Below, one piece after another: positions 37,472 to 47,393 of a stretch of 50,740 bases of DNA (the stretch's first letter is position 1; every line of letters starts with the position of its first letter). Position numbers and translations under genes: made by a program. The notes below the pieces were generated by a model. The model did not search any database and was not told the origin of the DNA. It saw only the letters and a program-made list of their open reading frames with translations. Source of the DNA: Candidatus Altarchaeales archaeon ex4484_2 (GTDB lineage Archaea > Altiarchaeota > Altiarchaeia > IMC4 > QMZM01); the NCBI GenBank assembly GCA_002254565.1, contig NJEG01000030.1, forward strand, positions 1 through 50,740. Reading direction: 5' to 3'.

Positions 37472-38413
37472 TTATTCCCCAGTTCCGCCTCTCATAGCTA
37501 CGAAATAGACTACCACTATTACAACCACCACACCCACTATTCCCAGAAGCAACATGGTGTTATCGCCCCCTCCAGATGCCTGAGTGGTTGTTGGTGCCTC
37601 AATTGTTGTTGTTGGAGCCTCGGTTGTTGTTGTTGGAGCCTCGGTTGTTGTTGTTGGAGCCTCGGTTGTTGTTGTTGGAGCCTCGGTTGTTGTTGTTGGA
37701 GCCTCGTCGGTTGTTACGGTCGTGGAAACGATTGTGGTAGTTGTTGTTGTTTCACCTGTGAAATCCACAGCTTTTTCTGTAGTCACATAGTCACTTTTCT
37801 CGAACGTTAGTATGTATCTCCCAGCTTCTTCCAAGGTGAAGGTTACTTGACCGTCTTCATCAGTCCAGAGTTTCTCAACCCTGTTCTTCCAGTATTCTGA
37901 ACCAAGGTATACTTGCACCATCACATCCTCTAATGGGTCTTCCCGGTCCCTGTCCTTTACTGTTACCACCACATCTTCTCCTATGATAGTTGAGCTTATG
38001 TCCACATCCATGTAGTGAGTTCTACGGCCTGACTTGGGCACATCTATGTAGTCTACACCAGTATCGTAACCTGTTTTTGTTGCGGTTACCTTGATATGAC
38101 ATCCCTTATCGGCTTTAACACCCTTGAAGACTACTGTATTTATAGTTGCAGGTGGTGCGGCAGCCGTAATCAGTGAGGTGCCATTTGCAGAGTCCACATC
38201 ACAGTATTGTAGCTGGACTGTAACGCCGTTGGAGTCTCCTGCGCTTGCTGTTACTTTAACTGTGACGTCTTCCGCCATCAATCCATCTATTTCATCATCC
38301 TGCCCATCGCTTGAGTTTACTTTCACAGTTAGTGTCTGCGCGGAAACGCTTGTTAATCCTAGAGCGAATATACTCATCAATACTATCCCATAAACCAAAA
38401 CTTTCTTATTCAT
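37472..38413 (-). CDS. Secreted/anchored surface protein with PTTTTEA repeat stalk
   Basis: N-terminal signal, beta-type domains, (EAPTTTT)n, C-terminal TM segment MLLLGIVGVVVVIVVVYFVAMRGG. Confidence 0.8.
   Translation of the reverse strand: MNKKVLVYGIVLMSIFALGLTSVSAQTLTVKVNSSDGQDDEIDGLMAEDVTVKVTASAGDSNGVTVQLQYCDVDSANGTSLITAAAPPATINTVVFKGVKADKGCHIKVTATKTGYDTGVDYIDVPKSGRRTHYMDVDISSTIIGEDVVVTVKDRDREDPLEDVMVQVYLGSEYWKNRVEKLWTDEDGQVTFTLEEAGRYILTFEKSDYVTTEKAVDFTGETTTTTTIVSTTVTTDEAPTTTTEAPTTTTEAPTTTTEAPTTTTEAPTTTIEAPTTTQASGGGDNTMLLLGIVGVVVVIVVVYFVAMRGGTGE
37601..37705. repeat. 21-bp tandem repeat, 5 units
   Basis: GGTTGTTGTTGTTGGAGCCTC x4 plus one variant unit beginning AATTG. Confidence 0.92.
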
Positions 38414-38590
38414 TTTTTTGTTTTCCTCCTAGCTTTTTTAGGTACATCAGCTGAATTTTTGTTTAGCTCTTAATTAAATATGCTTTAATCCTTTAAAAAT
38501 AGGTATAGCATATAAGTATATGAATTATTAATTCTACGCATATAAATATGTTTCGATTTTGATAGGGTATGCTGCTGCTTATTTAGGTGT

Positions 38591-39517
38591 TTATTTTTCC
38601 CTGAACCATTTAATGGTTTCCTGAAGTCCAAGATTTAGGTTTGTTGTAGGAGCCCATTTAAGTTCTCTTTCAGCTAATCCACAGTCAAGGCTTATGTTTC
38701 TGACCTCGCCTTTCACCGGTTTATCGTGGACTGCTCGGGTATCTGATTCAGCCAGATCCCTTAGTTTCCCGTAGATTTCATTGACGCTGGTTTCTATGCC
38801 CGTGCCTATGTTGAATATTTTATCCCGGGTTTTCTCTCTTAAGGCCTGAAGATTTGCTTTCGCAACGTCTTTTACGTATACGAAGTCTCTTGTCTGTTCG
38901 CCGTCACCGTAGATGAGGGGGGTTTCCTGATCCAGTATCTTTTGGGTGAATATGGCTACCACCCCCGCTTCTCCAAGCGGGTCTTGCCGTGGTCCGTAGA
39001 CATTGGCGTAGCGAAGGGATGCATAATCTAGATCGTGGAGCTGATGGTACATGCCCAGGTATTTTTCAAAAGCAAGCTTGGAGACCCCGTAGGGGCATAA
39101 CGGCGCCTCAGGTTGGTCTTCTTTCGCCGGCAGGTGTTCGGGTTCCCCGTAGATTGCACCCCCAGTTGAGGCGAAAACAATCTTTTTTATGTCGTATTTC
39201 CTGCAGCATTCCAGTAGGTTTATTGAACCCAGGATGTTGACCCTGGCATCGTGTACCGGGTTTTTCACGGAGTCCCGAACATCTATGTGAGCCGCCTGAT
39301 GCACCACCCAAGAAGGCTTCTCTTTCTCGAAAACATCCCCTAGTTTACTCTGATTACATATATCTACTTTATGGAATTCTGCTTTAGGGTTGACGTACTC
39401 CAAAAAGCCGTGGCTTAGGTCGTCTACTACCGTAACCCCGTAGCCTTGATCTACCAGCAGGTCCACAACATGCGAGCCAATAAAACCCGCCCCACCAGTA
39501 ACCAAAACAGAAACCAT
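38591..39517 (-). CDS. NAD-dependent nucleotide-sugar epimerase/dehydratase (GalE-like)
   Basis: VLVTGGAGFIGSHVVDLLVDQGYGVTVVDDLSHG, YGVSKLAFEKYL. Confidence 0.93.
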   Translation of the reverse strand: MVSVLVTGGAGFIGSHVVDLLVDQGYGVTVVDDLSHGFLEYVNPKAEFHKVDICNQSKLGDVFEKEKPSWVVHQAAHIDVRDSVKNPVHDARVNILGSINLLECCRKYDIKKIVFASTGGAIYGEPEHLPAKEDQPEAPLCPYGVSKLAFEKYLGMYHQLHDLDYASLRYANVYGPRQDPLGEAGVVAIFTQKILDQETPLIYGDGEQTRDFVYVKDVAKANLQALREKTRDKIFNIGTGIETSVNEIYGKLRDLAESDTRAVHDKPVKGEVRNISLDCGLAERELKWAPTTNLNLGLQETIKWFREK

Positions 39518-39562
39518 ATTAGATAAGAAATGGGAATCATAGGAAATAAAAGCCCTTCTTTT

Positions 39563-40351
39563 TCAGTATCTTTCGAGGTATTTTTGCGCGTATTCCGGTG
39601 CCTTGGTTATTGGTTCAGTGTCTTCTTCCCGGAAGAGGGAGGGCTGTACCTGGTTTGCTAGGCGTTTAAGCTCTTTCTCTCCGAGGTTTTGTAGGCGTTG
39701 GATGATTAATTGCTTGGGTTGGGGTGGAAGATTGTTTGCTGCTAGTATCTCTTTGTTGAATGGGAATTTTTTCTTGAGCATGAACATCAGATCATAGATG
39801 TCTCTGCCCCGTTTTCTATTCAGTAGGGCACATAATTTCTCTGTTATCATTGATGATTCAGTCATCACTGTTGCGGTGTAGTTGTATCCATAGAGGCTTA
39901 GTATGTGTTGTTTTGTCTCAAGATCCCAGTGTGGTTTGTTCACCTCCAGTTTTATCATCATATCCACTCCTCTCTGGTCTGTGATGTTGTATTGTTGCAT
40001 TATCTCGGTGAGGTTTATTTCTGCTGTATATAACGTTTTTCTTTTGGTGTATTGTGTTTCTGTTTTGAATCCTTCCAGTTGCAGGTTTCTTGCTGCTTCT
40101 TCGGTTATGTCTTTGATTTCTTTGTGTGTTAGTTTTTTGGTGTTGAAGTCAAGGTCTTCTGAGAACCGGGGCAGATGGTAGCAGTATCGTAGGGCTGTTC
40201 CTCCCATGAAATATAGTTTTTTCCCTTCTCTTGTTTTGTAGATGCTGTGGAGGATTATGTTTTGGAGGTATTCTCGTATTATTGCCCTGGGTTTGTTTTC
40301 CGGTAGCCCGTGTTCTTTTGCTTCCTGGGTTAGGTATTTGAGGGGCATCAT
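39563..40351 (-). CDS. AbiEii/AbiGii-type nucleotidyltransferase toxin
   Basis: KLYFMGGTALRYCYHLPRFSEDLDFNT; EKLCALLNRKRGRDIYDLMFML. Confidence 0.87.
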   Translation of the reverse strand: MMPLKYLTQEAKEHGLPENKPRAIIREYLQNIILHSIYKTREGKKLYFMGGTALRYCYHLPRFSEDLDFNTKKLTHKEIKDITEEAARNLQLEGFKTETQYTKRKTLYTAEINLTEIMQQYNITDQRGVDMMIKLEVNKPHWDLETKQHILSLYGYNYTATVMTESSMITEKLCALLNRKRGRDIYDLMFMLKKKFPFNKEILAANNLPPQPKQLIIQRLQNLGEKELKRLANQVQPSLFREEDTEPITKAPEYAQKYLERY

Positions 40352-40953
40352 TTTTTTAGTATCTGTTTTATTGTCTGGTGGGTTTTTTTGTTTAGTTTTT
40401 TTGCGTAGTTCATGGTTTTTTGGTGGGATATTTTGTTGAGTTGTTTTTTGTTGAATCTTTCTCCTTCATAGTCTTTTTGTCCTTGTCTGTTTCGGTGGTA
40501 GATGAAGTCTGCTAGTGCTTTCTCGGGTTCTGCGATTAGGGTCTTGTATCCCTGGATTTTCATTAGTTTGTATCCTGTGTATGCGTTTTTTTTGATTGTG
40601 TGGTAGGTGAATGTACCGTGTTTGTTTTTGATTGTCCTGGTGGGTTTGGTTGTGGTGGAGGTTGTGTGGGCTGTTTCTTCGGGTATTAGGTTGTAGAATG
40701 ATAGGGCGGTTTCGTGGGATATGTAGGAGGGCTGGTATAGTTTGTTGGCTAGGTAGTAGGCTGGGATGTTTTTTTCTTGGAGTAGGTACATGTTTTTCTT
40801 GATTCGTTGGATGTGTCCTTGTTTTACCCAGTTGTGTAGGTTGTTTTTGATGGTTTTTGGGTTGTTTTGGGGGTATAATGCTTCGATGTCGTATAGTGTG
40901 AATATTTCGAGTTTTTTTTCTTGTAGTTTCCTCTGGAAGCCGGGATAATCCAT
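40348..40953 (-). CDS. AbiEi-like antitoxin
   Basis: N-terminal wHTH (WVKQGHIQRIKKNMYLL), YISHETALSFYNLIPE; overlaps the toxin start by 4 nt. Confidence 0.82.
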   Translation of the reverse strand: MDYPGFQRKLQEKKLEIFTLYDIEALYPQNNPKTIKNNLHNWVKQGHIQRIKKNMYLLQEKNIPAYYLANKLYQPSYISHETALSFYNLIPEETAHTTSTTTKPTRTIKNKHGTFTYHTIKKNAYTGYKLMKIQGYKTLIAEPEKALADFIYHRNRQGQKDYEGERFNKKQLNKISHQKTMNYAKKLNKKTHQTIKQILKK

Positions 40954-41032
40954 TTCAGTTAATCATAATATATTAGGACTTACTGAAATAAAAATAGATT
41001 GGTTTTTCCCATCAGAAAACGAAAAAACAAAC

Positions 41033-41082
41033 AAATGCGAGCCAATAAAACCCGCCCCCCCAGTAACCAACACATCCTCCAT
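41033..41082 (-). pseudogene. Truncated 5' end of a second epimerase gene
   Basis: MEDVLVTGGAGFIGSHL then stop-rich sequence; 39-nt near-identical match to 39471-39509. Confidence 0.7.
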
Positions 41083-41287
41083 AGTTTACATCTATGAAGC
41101 ACAAAAATAAATAAAGACGATTTTAACGGGGTGTTGTGTTTTTTGCTTTGAGTTTCTGGGGGGGTTTAACAACGATGAGCTCGTGGCTGTAGGTAGCAGC
41201 CTGAGAACATCAGAGAAGAGCTTGGAGATAGATAGTAAAGAACTAGGCACCTATCCCCGTAATTTTTATTTAATACTCAATAATAAC

Positions 41288-41410
41288 ATGGAACAAAAAC
41301 TTCTGGATATACTCGCATGCCCCAAGTGTAAGGGTGATCTAGAGCTTAAAGGGGATCACCTTATTAAGGCAGGAAGTTGGGATTGTTGGATAATCGGATA
41401 CAAGAGGTGA
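41288..41410 (+). pseudogene. Truncated Trm112-like zinc-ribbon ORF
   Basis: MEQKLLDILACPKCKGDLELKGDHLIKAGSWDCWIIGYKR*; lacks the expected second Cys pair. Confidence 0.55.
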
Positions 41411-41487
41411 CTAACTAGGTTCATAGATGAGATATCTGTTATTTAAATGACAAAGTATTTATAAATAATGGATATTATAATATCAAT

Positions 41488-42855
41488 ATGGATCTATCAC
41501 TCCAAAATCCATGGTGGAAAAATCCTAATGTAATCGAAGATGATGAGAAGGTGGAGGAGGCACTAAACAAAAAACAAAAGGTTACCTATCCCTTCAACCT
41601 GACCCAAAATACATTAGTTCTGGGTCCAAGACAGGTTGGAAAAACAACCATGCTAAAACTCTTCATCCATGATCTGATCAAAAGGGGTGTAAATCCAAGA
41701 GATATTTTATACTTCTCTTGCGAGCCATTGAGTAAAAAGCAGGATATAATCGAGGTTTTCTCGGATTTTGATAGAATTTCCATAGAGCTGAAGGGAAGGA
41801 AATATTTATTTTTGGATGAGGTCACCCAGATTAAAGACTGGGAGTTAGCAATAAAATACTTTCTCGAAACTAAACTTTCTAAGAACAAGATACTTGTTAC
41901 AACAGGTTCTAATGCTCTTTTACTAAAAAAGGGATTAGAGAGGTTACCCGGGAGGGATCTAAATGTAAGATTGTTCCTTCCTCTGAGTTTTAGGGAATTC
42001 CTATTAAATTTTGCAAGTAGGGAATTAAAACAAGAATTGAGAAAAAGCACAGTAATATATGAAGATCTCATGAATATGGAAAAATTAAATTCCATGGCTG
42101 TAAAATTATCGCCCTTCCTGGATGAGATCAATGCAAGGTTATATATCTATCTGAAAACTGGGGGTTACCTAAAGCCGATATACGAGCTCCTTGAAAATAA
42201 TTATATACGGGAGGAAACATATGAGATCTATGTTAAATGGATTCTCGGCGATCTGAGTAGATTGGACAAGAGAGAATCCATATTCAAATCCATGGTCAAG
42301 GGGGTAATAAAAAACTATTGTTCAAAATTTTCCCTGCTATCATTTGCCAAGGAGATGGAGATACCCTCTCATGTAACGGTTTCAGAATATCTTGAGGGTC
42401 TTCAATCCTTGTTATTGGTGAATAATCTCTATCAGGTTGATTTGAGTAAAAAACTTCCCATCTTTAGAAAGGAGAGGAAATGCTATTTCATCGACCCATT
42501 CCTTTACAATGTGTTTAAGGGCTATTCCCTTGGAAGATATCAGGATTACTCAGAGGATTCAGAGGATAAACTACTCCAAGGAGTTGTGTGTGAGGCACTG
42601 GCGAGACTTAACAGGCAGTATCTTGACATAACTCATTTTCTCTGGTTTTATACAAAGAAAAAGGAAACCGACTTTGTTCTAAAAATCGATAATTCTCTTA
42701 CTGGAATTGAGTTGAAATTCAAGGATAAAGTAGAGAAGAGGGATTTTTCAAACCTCTATTCTTTCAAGGATAGAATTCTATTGAGCAAAAAAGACTTAAG
42801 TTTCGAGGATAATCTTCTTATCATGCCAACTGGTTTGTTTTTGAGTCTGGTTTAA
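41488..42855 (+). CDS. AAA ATPase (AAA_14/DUF4143-like)
   Basis: LVLGPRQVGKTTMLKLFI Walker A, KYLFLDEVTQIKDWE Walker B, TTGSNALLL, PLSFREFL. Confidence 0.9.
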   Translation: MDLSLQNPWWKNPNVIEDDEKVEEALNKKQKVTYPFNLTQNTLVLGPRQVGKTTMLKLFIHDLIKRGVNPRDILYFSCEPLSKKQDIIEVFSDFDRISIELKGRKYLFLDEVTQIKDWELAIKYFLETKLSKNKILVTTGSNALLLKKGLERLPGRDLNVRLFLPLSFREFLLNFASRELKQELRKSTVIYEDLMNMEKLNSMAVKLSPFLDEINARLYIYLKTGGYLKPIYELLENNYIREETYEIYVKWILGDLSRLDKRESIFKSMVKGVIKNYCSKFSLLSFAKEMEIPSHVTVSEYLEGLQSLLLVNNLYQVDLSKKLPIFRKERKCYFIDPFLYNVFKGYSLGRYQDYSEDSEDKLLQGVVCEALARLNRQYLDITHFLWFYTKKKETDFVLKIDNSLTGIELKFKDKVEKRDFSNLYSFKDRILLSKKDLSFEDNLLIMPTGLFLSLV

Positions 42856-42872
42856 TTATTGCGGAAAAGAGA

Positions 42873-44054
42873 ATGAAAGGAATCAACTCCTACATCAACA
42901 CAATCCTCGGGGAAAGCGAAATCATCAGAAGCAGTGGGATGGTATTCGGAGCCAGCCTCCTAGGCAGCATCATATTATTCATCGCAAACCTCATTCTCTC
43001 CAAGCACTTCGGACCTGAAGGCTTCGGTAACTTCAAAACAATCATTAGTTTATTTCTCCTCCTTCCTGCATTGATTGAATTTGGTGCAGGGGTTACCCTC
43101 ACCAGATACATAGCCCAATTCTCTAACAAAGAAGAAATCAATTACTTGGTTAGATGGTTCTTGAAGTTGAGAATCATTTCCTACCTGCTTTTATTAAGCA
43201 TCATATTCATCCTAAGGGAGCAGGTAGCTCTTTACTTCTTGAAAGACCCATCTCTCGCTTACCTGATACTACCGGGTATTTTTTTATCCGGATTCATTTT
43301 CTTCAATATTTTCAAATTCATCAGCCTAGGATTCCAAAACTTCAAGCTATACTCATTCTCACAATTCCTAACTCCAGCATCTACGGGTGTATTAACCATA
43401 TTCTTTGGCTACTTTTTTGGTGTTTATTATGCCATAATAGGGTGGGGTCTGGGCTATTTGATAGGTAATCTACCTAATATCAGGTTCTCATTCACCGAAA
43501 AAATCTTTGAAAAGACCAGGGTAATTGATGTCAAAAAGATATTTCTCGGGTATAGCATCCCCCTCCATCTGATGATAATCCCTGGCTTTCTTGGTATCGC
43601 CGTGGTACCAATTCTGAGCCTGTTTTTCTCACAGAGATTAATCGGCTATTATGCCTTCGCAATGATATTCTATCAGGGAGTGCTTTTAATACCCGCCGCA
43701 TTATTCTCGGTGCTGCTCCCAAAATTTTCTGAACTAGAGGGGTCAGAGAACCTAAAGGAAGCGAGAACAAAACTCAGAAAGGTTTTTTTAACTTACACGC
43801 CAATCGTGGTCTTAGGAATCATTGCCTGCTTGTTGTTTTCTGAATTATTTCTCGGGATTATAGCACCCACCTATCTCCCCGGATTAATTTTATTCAAATC
43901 ATTAATCTGCTTCGGACTATTAGTGGGATACCTACTAATCTACAGAAGCTATTTAACAGGTTTAGCCAAGATGAAAAAACTCACCATACTAGTAATAATT
44001 CAAAATCTTTCATTGCTTGTGATAAGTTTCATTATTGTGGAGATGGCTAGTTAA
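42873..44054 (+). CDS. Polysaccharide flippase (MATE/Wzx-like)
   Basis: GASLLGSIILFIANLILSKHFGPEGFGNFKTIISLFLLLPALIEFGAGVTLTRYIAQ; multi-TM. Confidence 0.88.
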   Translation: MKGINSYINTILGESEIIRSSGMVFGASLLGSIILFIANLILSKHFGPEGFGNFKTIISLFLLLPALIEFGAGVTLTRYIAQFSNKEEINYLVRWFLKLRIISYLLLLSIIFILREQVALYFLKDPSLAYLILPGIFLSGFIFFNIFKFISLGFQNFKLYSFSQFLTPASTGVLTIFFGYFFGVYYAIIGWGLGYLIGNLPNIRFSFTEKIFEKTRVIDVKKIFLGYSIPLHLMIIPGFLGIAVVPILSLFFSQRLIGYYAFAMIFYQGVLLIPAALFSVLLPKFSELEGSENLKEARTKLRKVFLTYTPIVVLGIIACLLFSELFLGIIAPTYLPGLILFKSLICFGLLVGYLLIYRSYLTGLAKMKKLTILVIIQNLSLLVISFIIVEMAS

Positions 44055-44055
44055 G

Positions 44056-45840
44056 ATGTTAGGGATTAATATAACTGATCCTATAAAAAACAAAATGATT
44101 GAAAAATTAATTGTCAAAGCCAAATGTCAGTTAAATATAAAAAAAGATATAAACGTAGTAATATGGCTATCGCTTGTATTTGGTTTATTGATTTTTGTTC
44201 TAACAGTTACTAACTACCAGATTACTTCAATTCCTCTTGATGCTGATTTTGGTTTAATCTCAGTTCTACCATGGAGCTGGTGGTTGGCTTTTTCACTAGT
44301 GATTCTAGCAGCGTTACTATGTGTTTTCCACAAAGTTACCGAAGTTCAATATTTTATGTGCATATCTAGCTTGATAATAGTATTATGGTTAACCCCCATT
44401 TTTATCGAACCATATCCTCGAGTTTCAGATAGTTATTGGCATACTAGTACCTCATTATCGATTTTAGAATATGGTTATGTTAATTACGACGTCATATATT
44501 CCACCTCACGTTATTCTTATCTCCAATTCCCTGGTTTTTTCATTCATATGGCCTTGATAATGGAACTAACTGGGCTAGTGGACACCATAAATGGGCAGAT
44601 GATATTTATCCACTATTTTCCCATTATAGCCTGTTTAGTCACAGCAATCACAAGTTACGTTATGTTTAAACGTTTTTTAGGCTACGAGAGAGCAAAACTT
44701 GCGACACTTATTTTGTTCTTGAGTAACGTTTACATGCAATTCCACGTCTCACCACAAGCTTATGGATTAATGCTTTTTCCTTTGGCTTTCATGGGAATCC
44801 TAAGTAATAATCGTAAATGGAATCTTATGGGTATTATCACAGGAACCACACTCATTGTTGGACATCCAGTTACAGCTTTAATATTAGTTGGTGTTCTATC
44901 AGTGGCTTTTATTGCTAGTGTGATAAATTCAAGGGTTTTTAAACTTACTGAGCAAGTCAAGGTTAGTGATAAATTTTTGGTAGTAGGAGTAATAGCATTC
45001 GCGGGATGGTTTTTCTTTATTGCTCAATCTTATTTTACATCATTGAGTAGAGTGTTAATGGATATTCTACCTATTAGAGAAACGATTATCAAAAGTGCAG
45101 TAACTACTCCCGCTAAGACTATCAATTTATCTCCCCCAATCCACGCTTCTAAACATACTTTTGGCGGTGGAGCAAGTATTGCATCGGATATTAGGGTAGT
45201 TATTATTCTTTTGTTGGCTATCGTTAGCATTTATGGAGTTTATGAGCTTTATAAGCGTCGTAATAAATTTTCATCAATAATAATTGGGTTCGGAGGTTTT
45301 AGCGTTTTATTTTATATAATAAATTATCTCACTCACCAAAATTTCTCTGACCGAGCAGTGATGGTATTTTTCTATGGTTTGGCTTTTCTCATCCCATTGA
45401 TAGTATTAAAATCAACGAGAGAATTCTCAGATAAAATTATCTCCAAAAACCGATTGACGTTTTTAGCATTAATCTTGATTATGATGATGGCAACACTTTG
45501 CTCGTTGACTCTCTATTATCAAGAAGGTTCACAAATTTTCAATAATGAGCACATTGATGGCTATGTGTATGCATGGGATATTGCTTCTCCCAAAGAAAAA
45601 ATTTGGGGTAGGTTTTTTTCTCCCATGTATATCATGAATCCAAAGAGGGAGGTAAAAGCATCTCGGTATTATTCGAATCCCGACATTATTGCGTTCAGCA
45701 AGATGGCGCACCACAGATATAGATGGTTAGGACGAGGGAGTGGGTATCTAACATATAAATTAGAAATAGAGAAGCATAATGCATTTTCTAAAGTTTATCA
45801 AAACGATGAGTTCGAGGTCTGTGAAGAGTGGACAAAATGA
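44056..45840 (+). CDS. Large polytopic membrane protein (glycan polymerase/transferase-like)
   Basis: About 12 hydrophobic segments; lumenal motif EPYPRVSDSYWHTSTSLSILEYG; between flippase and pyruvyl transferase. Confidence 0.6.
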   Translation: MLGINITDPIKNKMIEKLIVKAKCQLNIKKDINVVIWLSLVFGLLIFVLTVTNYQITSIPLDADFGLISVLPWSWWLAFSLVILAALLCVFHKVTEVQYFMCISSLIIVLWLTPIFIEPYPRVSDSYWHTSTSLSILEYGYVNYDVIYSTSRYSYLQFPGFFIHMALIMELTGLVDTINGQMIFIHYFPIIACLVTAITSYVMFKRFLGYERAKLATLILFLSNVYMQFHVSPQAYGLMLFPLAFMGILSNNRKWNLMGIITGTTLIVGHPVTALILVGVLSVAFIASVINSRVFKLTEQVKVSDKFLVVGVIAFAGWFFFIAQSYFTSLSRVLMDILPIRETIIKSAVTTPAKTINLSPPIHASKHTFGGGASIASDIRVVIILLLAIVSIYGVYELYKRRNKFSSIIIGFGGFSVLFYIINYLTHQNFSDRAVMVFFYGLAFLIPLIVLKSTREFSDKIISKNRLTFLALILIMMMATLCSLTLYYQEGSQIFNNEHIDGYVYAWDIASPKEKIWGRFFSPMYIMNPKREVKASRYYSNPDIIAFSKMAHHRYRWLGRGSGYLTYKLEIEKHNAFSKVYQNDEFEVCEEWTK

Positions 45841-47172
45841 AAAAACTTCATATTTACATATCAAACATGTGTAGTGATGATAATAAAGGTGATTTGGCTA
45901 TTTTAGACAGTACAGTCAAACTTCTAAGGAACATATGGCCAGAATCAATCATAATGATTCAGAATGTAGACTATTCTTTAGAAGATATAGAAAGACTGAA
46001 ACTAAATCGCTGGAGCAAAAGGATTGTGGATAAGTATTTTGGCTCTTTTTTTTCCAAGAATCTTTGTAGCCTCTAAGTCTAGTACAGCACGTTCCTTGTT
46101 AATTGGAATATTAAATTTTTTAAGGTCATTAGGGCTTATCTTTAGTGCTGTTTTGTTCCGATATACAGGATTTAAAGGCATATTACTCTTCTCTAACAAG
46201 GAGCAATGGGAAGCTCTGGTAAGTAGTGATTTAATATTGATGAAAGGGGGAAGCTATATATTTAGTTATGGGAGATGGAAAGATAATTTATTTATATATA
46301 GAATGCTATTAACTCCCCTTTTAGGAGTATTACTTCGAAAGAAAGTTGTTTTTCTCTCCCATTCTATTGGGCCAATTAATGGAAAAATCGAGCGATTTTT
46401 GACCAAGTATGTTTTAGGTCGAACAAGGGCTATAATATTGAGGGAGAATCTATCTTATGAATATGTTAAACATGATTTGAAACTCAATGGTCCCTTAATT
46501 GATGTGCTTCCAGATTTAGCTTTTTATACGGAATCACAGGGAATAAAAACTTATAAAATTTATAAAAAACAACCACTAGTTGGTTTTACTATTAGGCATT
46601 GGGATTTTCCTCAAAAAAAGGATCCATACAGTTATTTTGAAAAATATATCTCGGGAATAACTGAGATAATAGACTATATCAGAAAAGATTTTAATGCTAA
46701 AATTTTACTTATTCCCCATTGTATGGATGACATAGTGGTAATGCAACAAATATATGCCAAGTTTAAAAATCCTGAAAATATTTTTATCATACAAGAAGAT
46801 TACTCCTTAGTCGAATTAAGAACTCTTTTAGGATCACTGAGTATCCTTATTGGCACAAGAATTCACTCAAACATTCTTGCCATTTCAGAAGCTACACCCG
46901 TAATTCCTGTAGTATATGAAGTTCATAAGGGTTATGGAATTATGCAAATGGCTGGGATAGAAAAAGAGTCTATCTTTGAAATTTCCAACTTAGATGTAGC
47001 AACATTAAAAAGAAGAATTAAATACTTATTGCAAGATACTTCTAATTTTCACGAAAGAAAATGTCTTTATGCAAAAGTAACTTCCTTAAGAGAGGATATT
47101 CCAAAAAAAATAGAAGGGTATTTGAAAGGAGTTTTGTGTAACCAAAGATTGGAAATGGGGAAAAATGATTGA
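45837..47172 (+). pseudogene. Polysaccharide pyruvyl transferase-like gene split by a frameshift at a T8 tract
   Basis: ORF 45837-46076 MKKLHIYISNMCSDDNKGDLAILDSTVKLLR... continues in another frame from about 46046 as FFPRIFVASKSSTARSLL...VVFLSHSIGPINGKIERFL. Confidence 0.75.
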
Positions 47173-47393
47173 GGTATCGGTGAATTGTTGATATACTGTT
47201 TATTGAAAAATCTACGCTTGCTGTCGATTAGCTATTCCTGAAAGTCTAGAACAGCATCCATTGATATTGGTTTATTAGGTCGTCATATCATAGTCAACTA
47301 TAAACATAGGGGGTACGACTATGATAAACATAACAACTCTTGGAACCCAAAAATAAATTTTTGCCTGTCCAGCTTGTTAGTATAAAAAATATT

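Noticed and set aside
37601-37705. CRISPR-like regular repeats
   Set aside because: Units are contiguous 21-bp in-frame coding repeats with no spacers
37584-37790. Plus-strand VVVVGAS repeat ORF
   Set aside because: It is the antisense reading of the EAPTTTT repeat; the minus-strand protein has signal, domains and TM anchor
47260-47393. Possible SpeD-like start (DIGLLGRHIIVNYK)
   Set aside because: Only a few residues match, the reading frame has nearby stops and there is no downstream continuation
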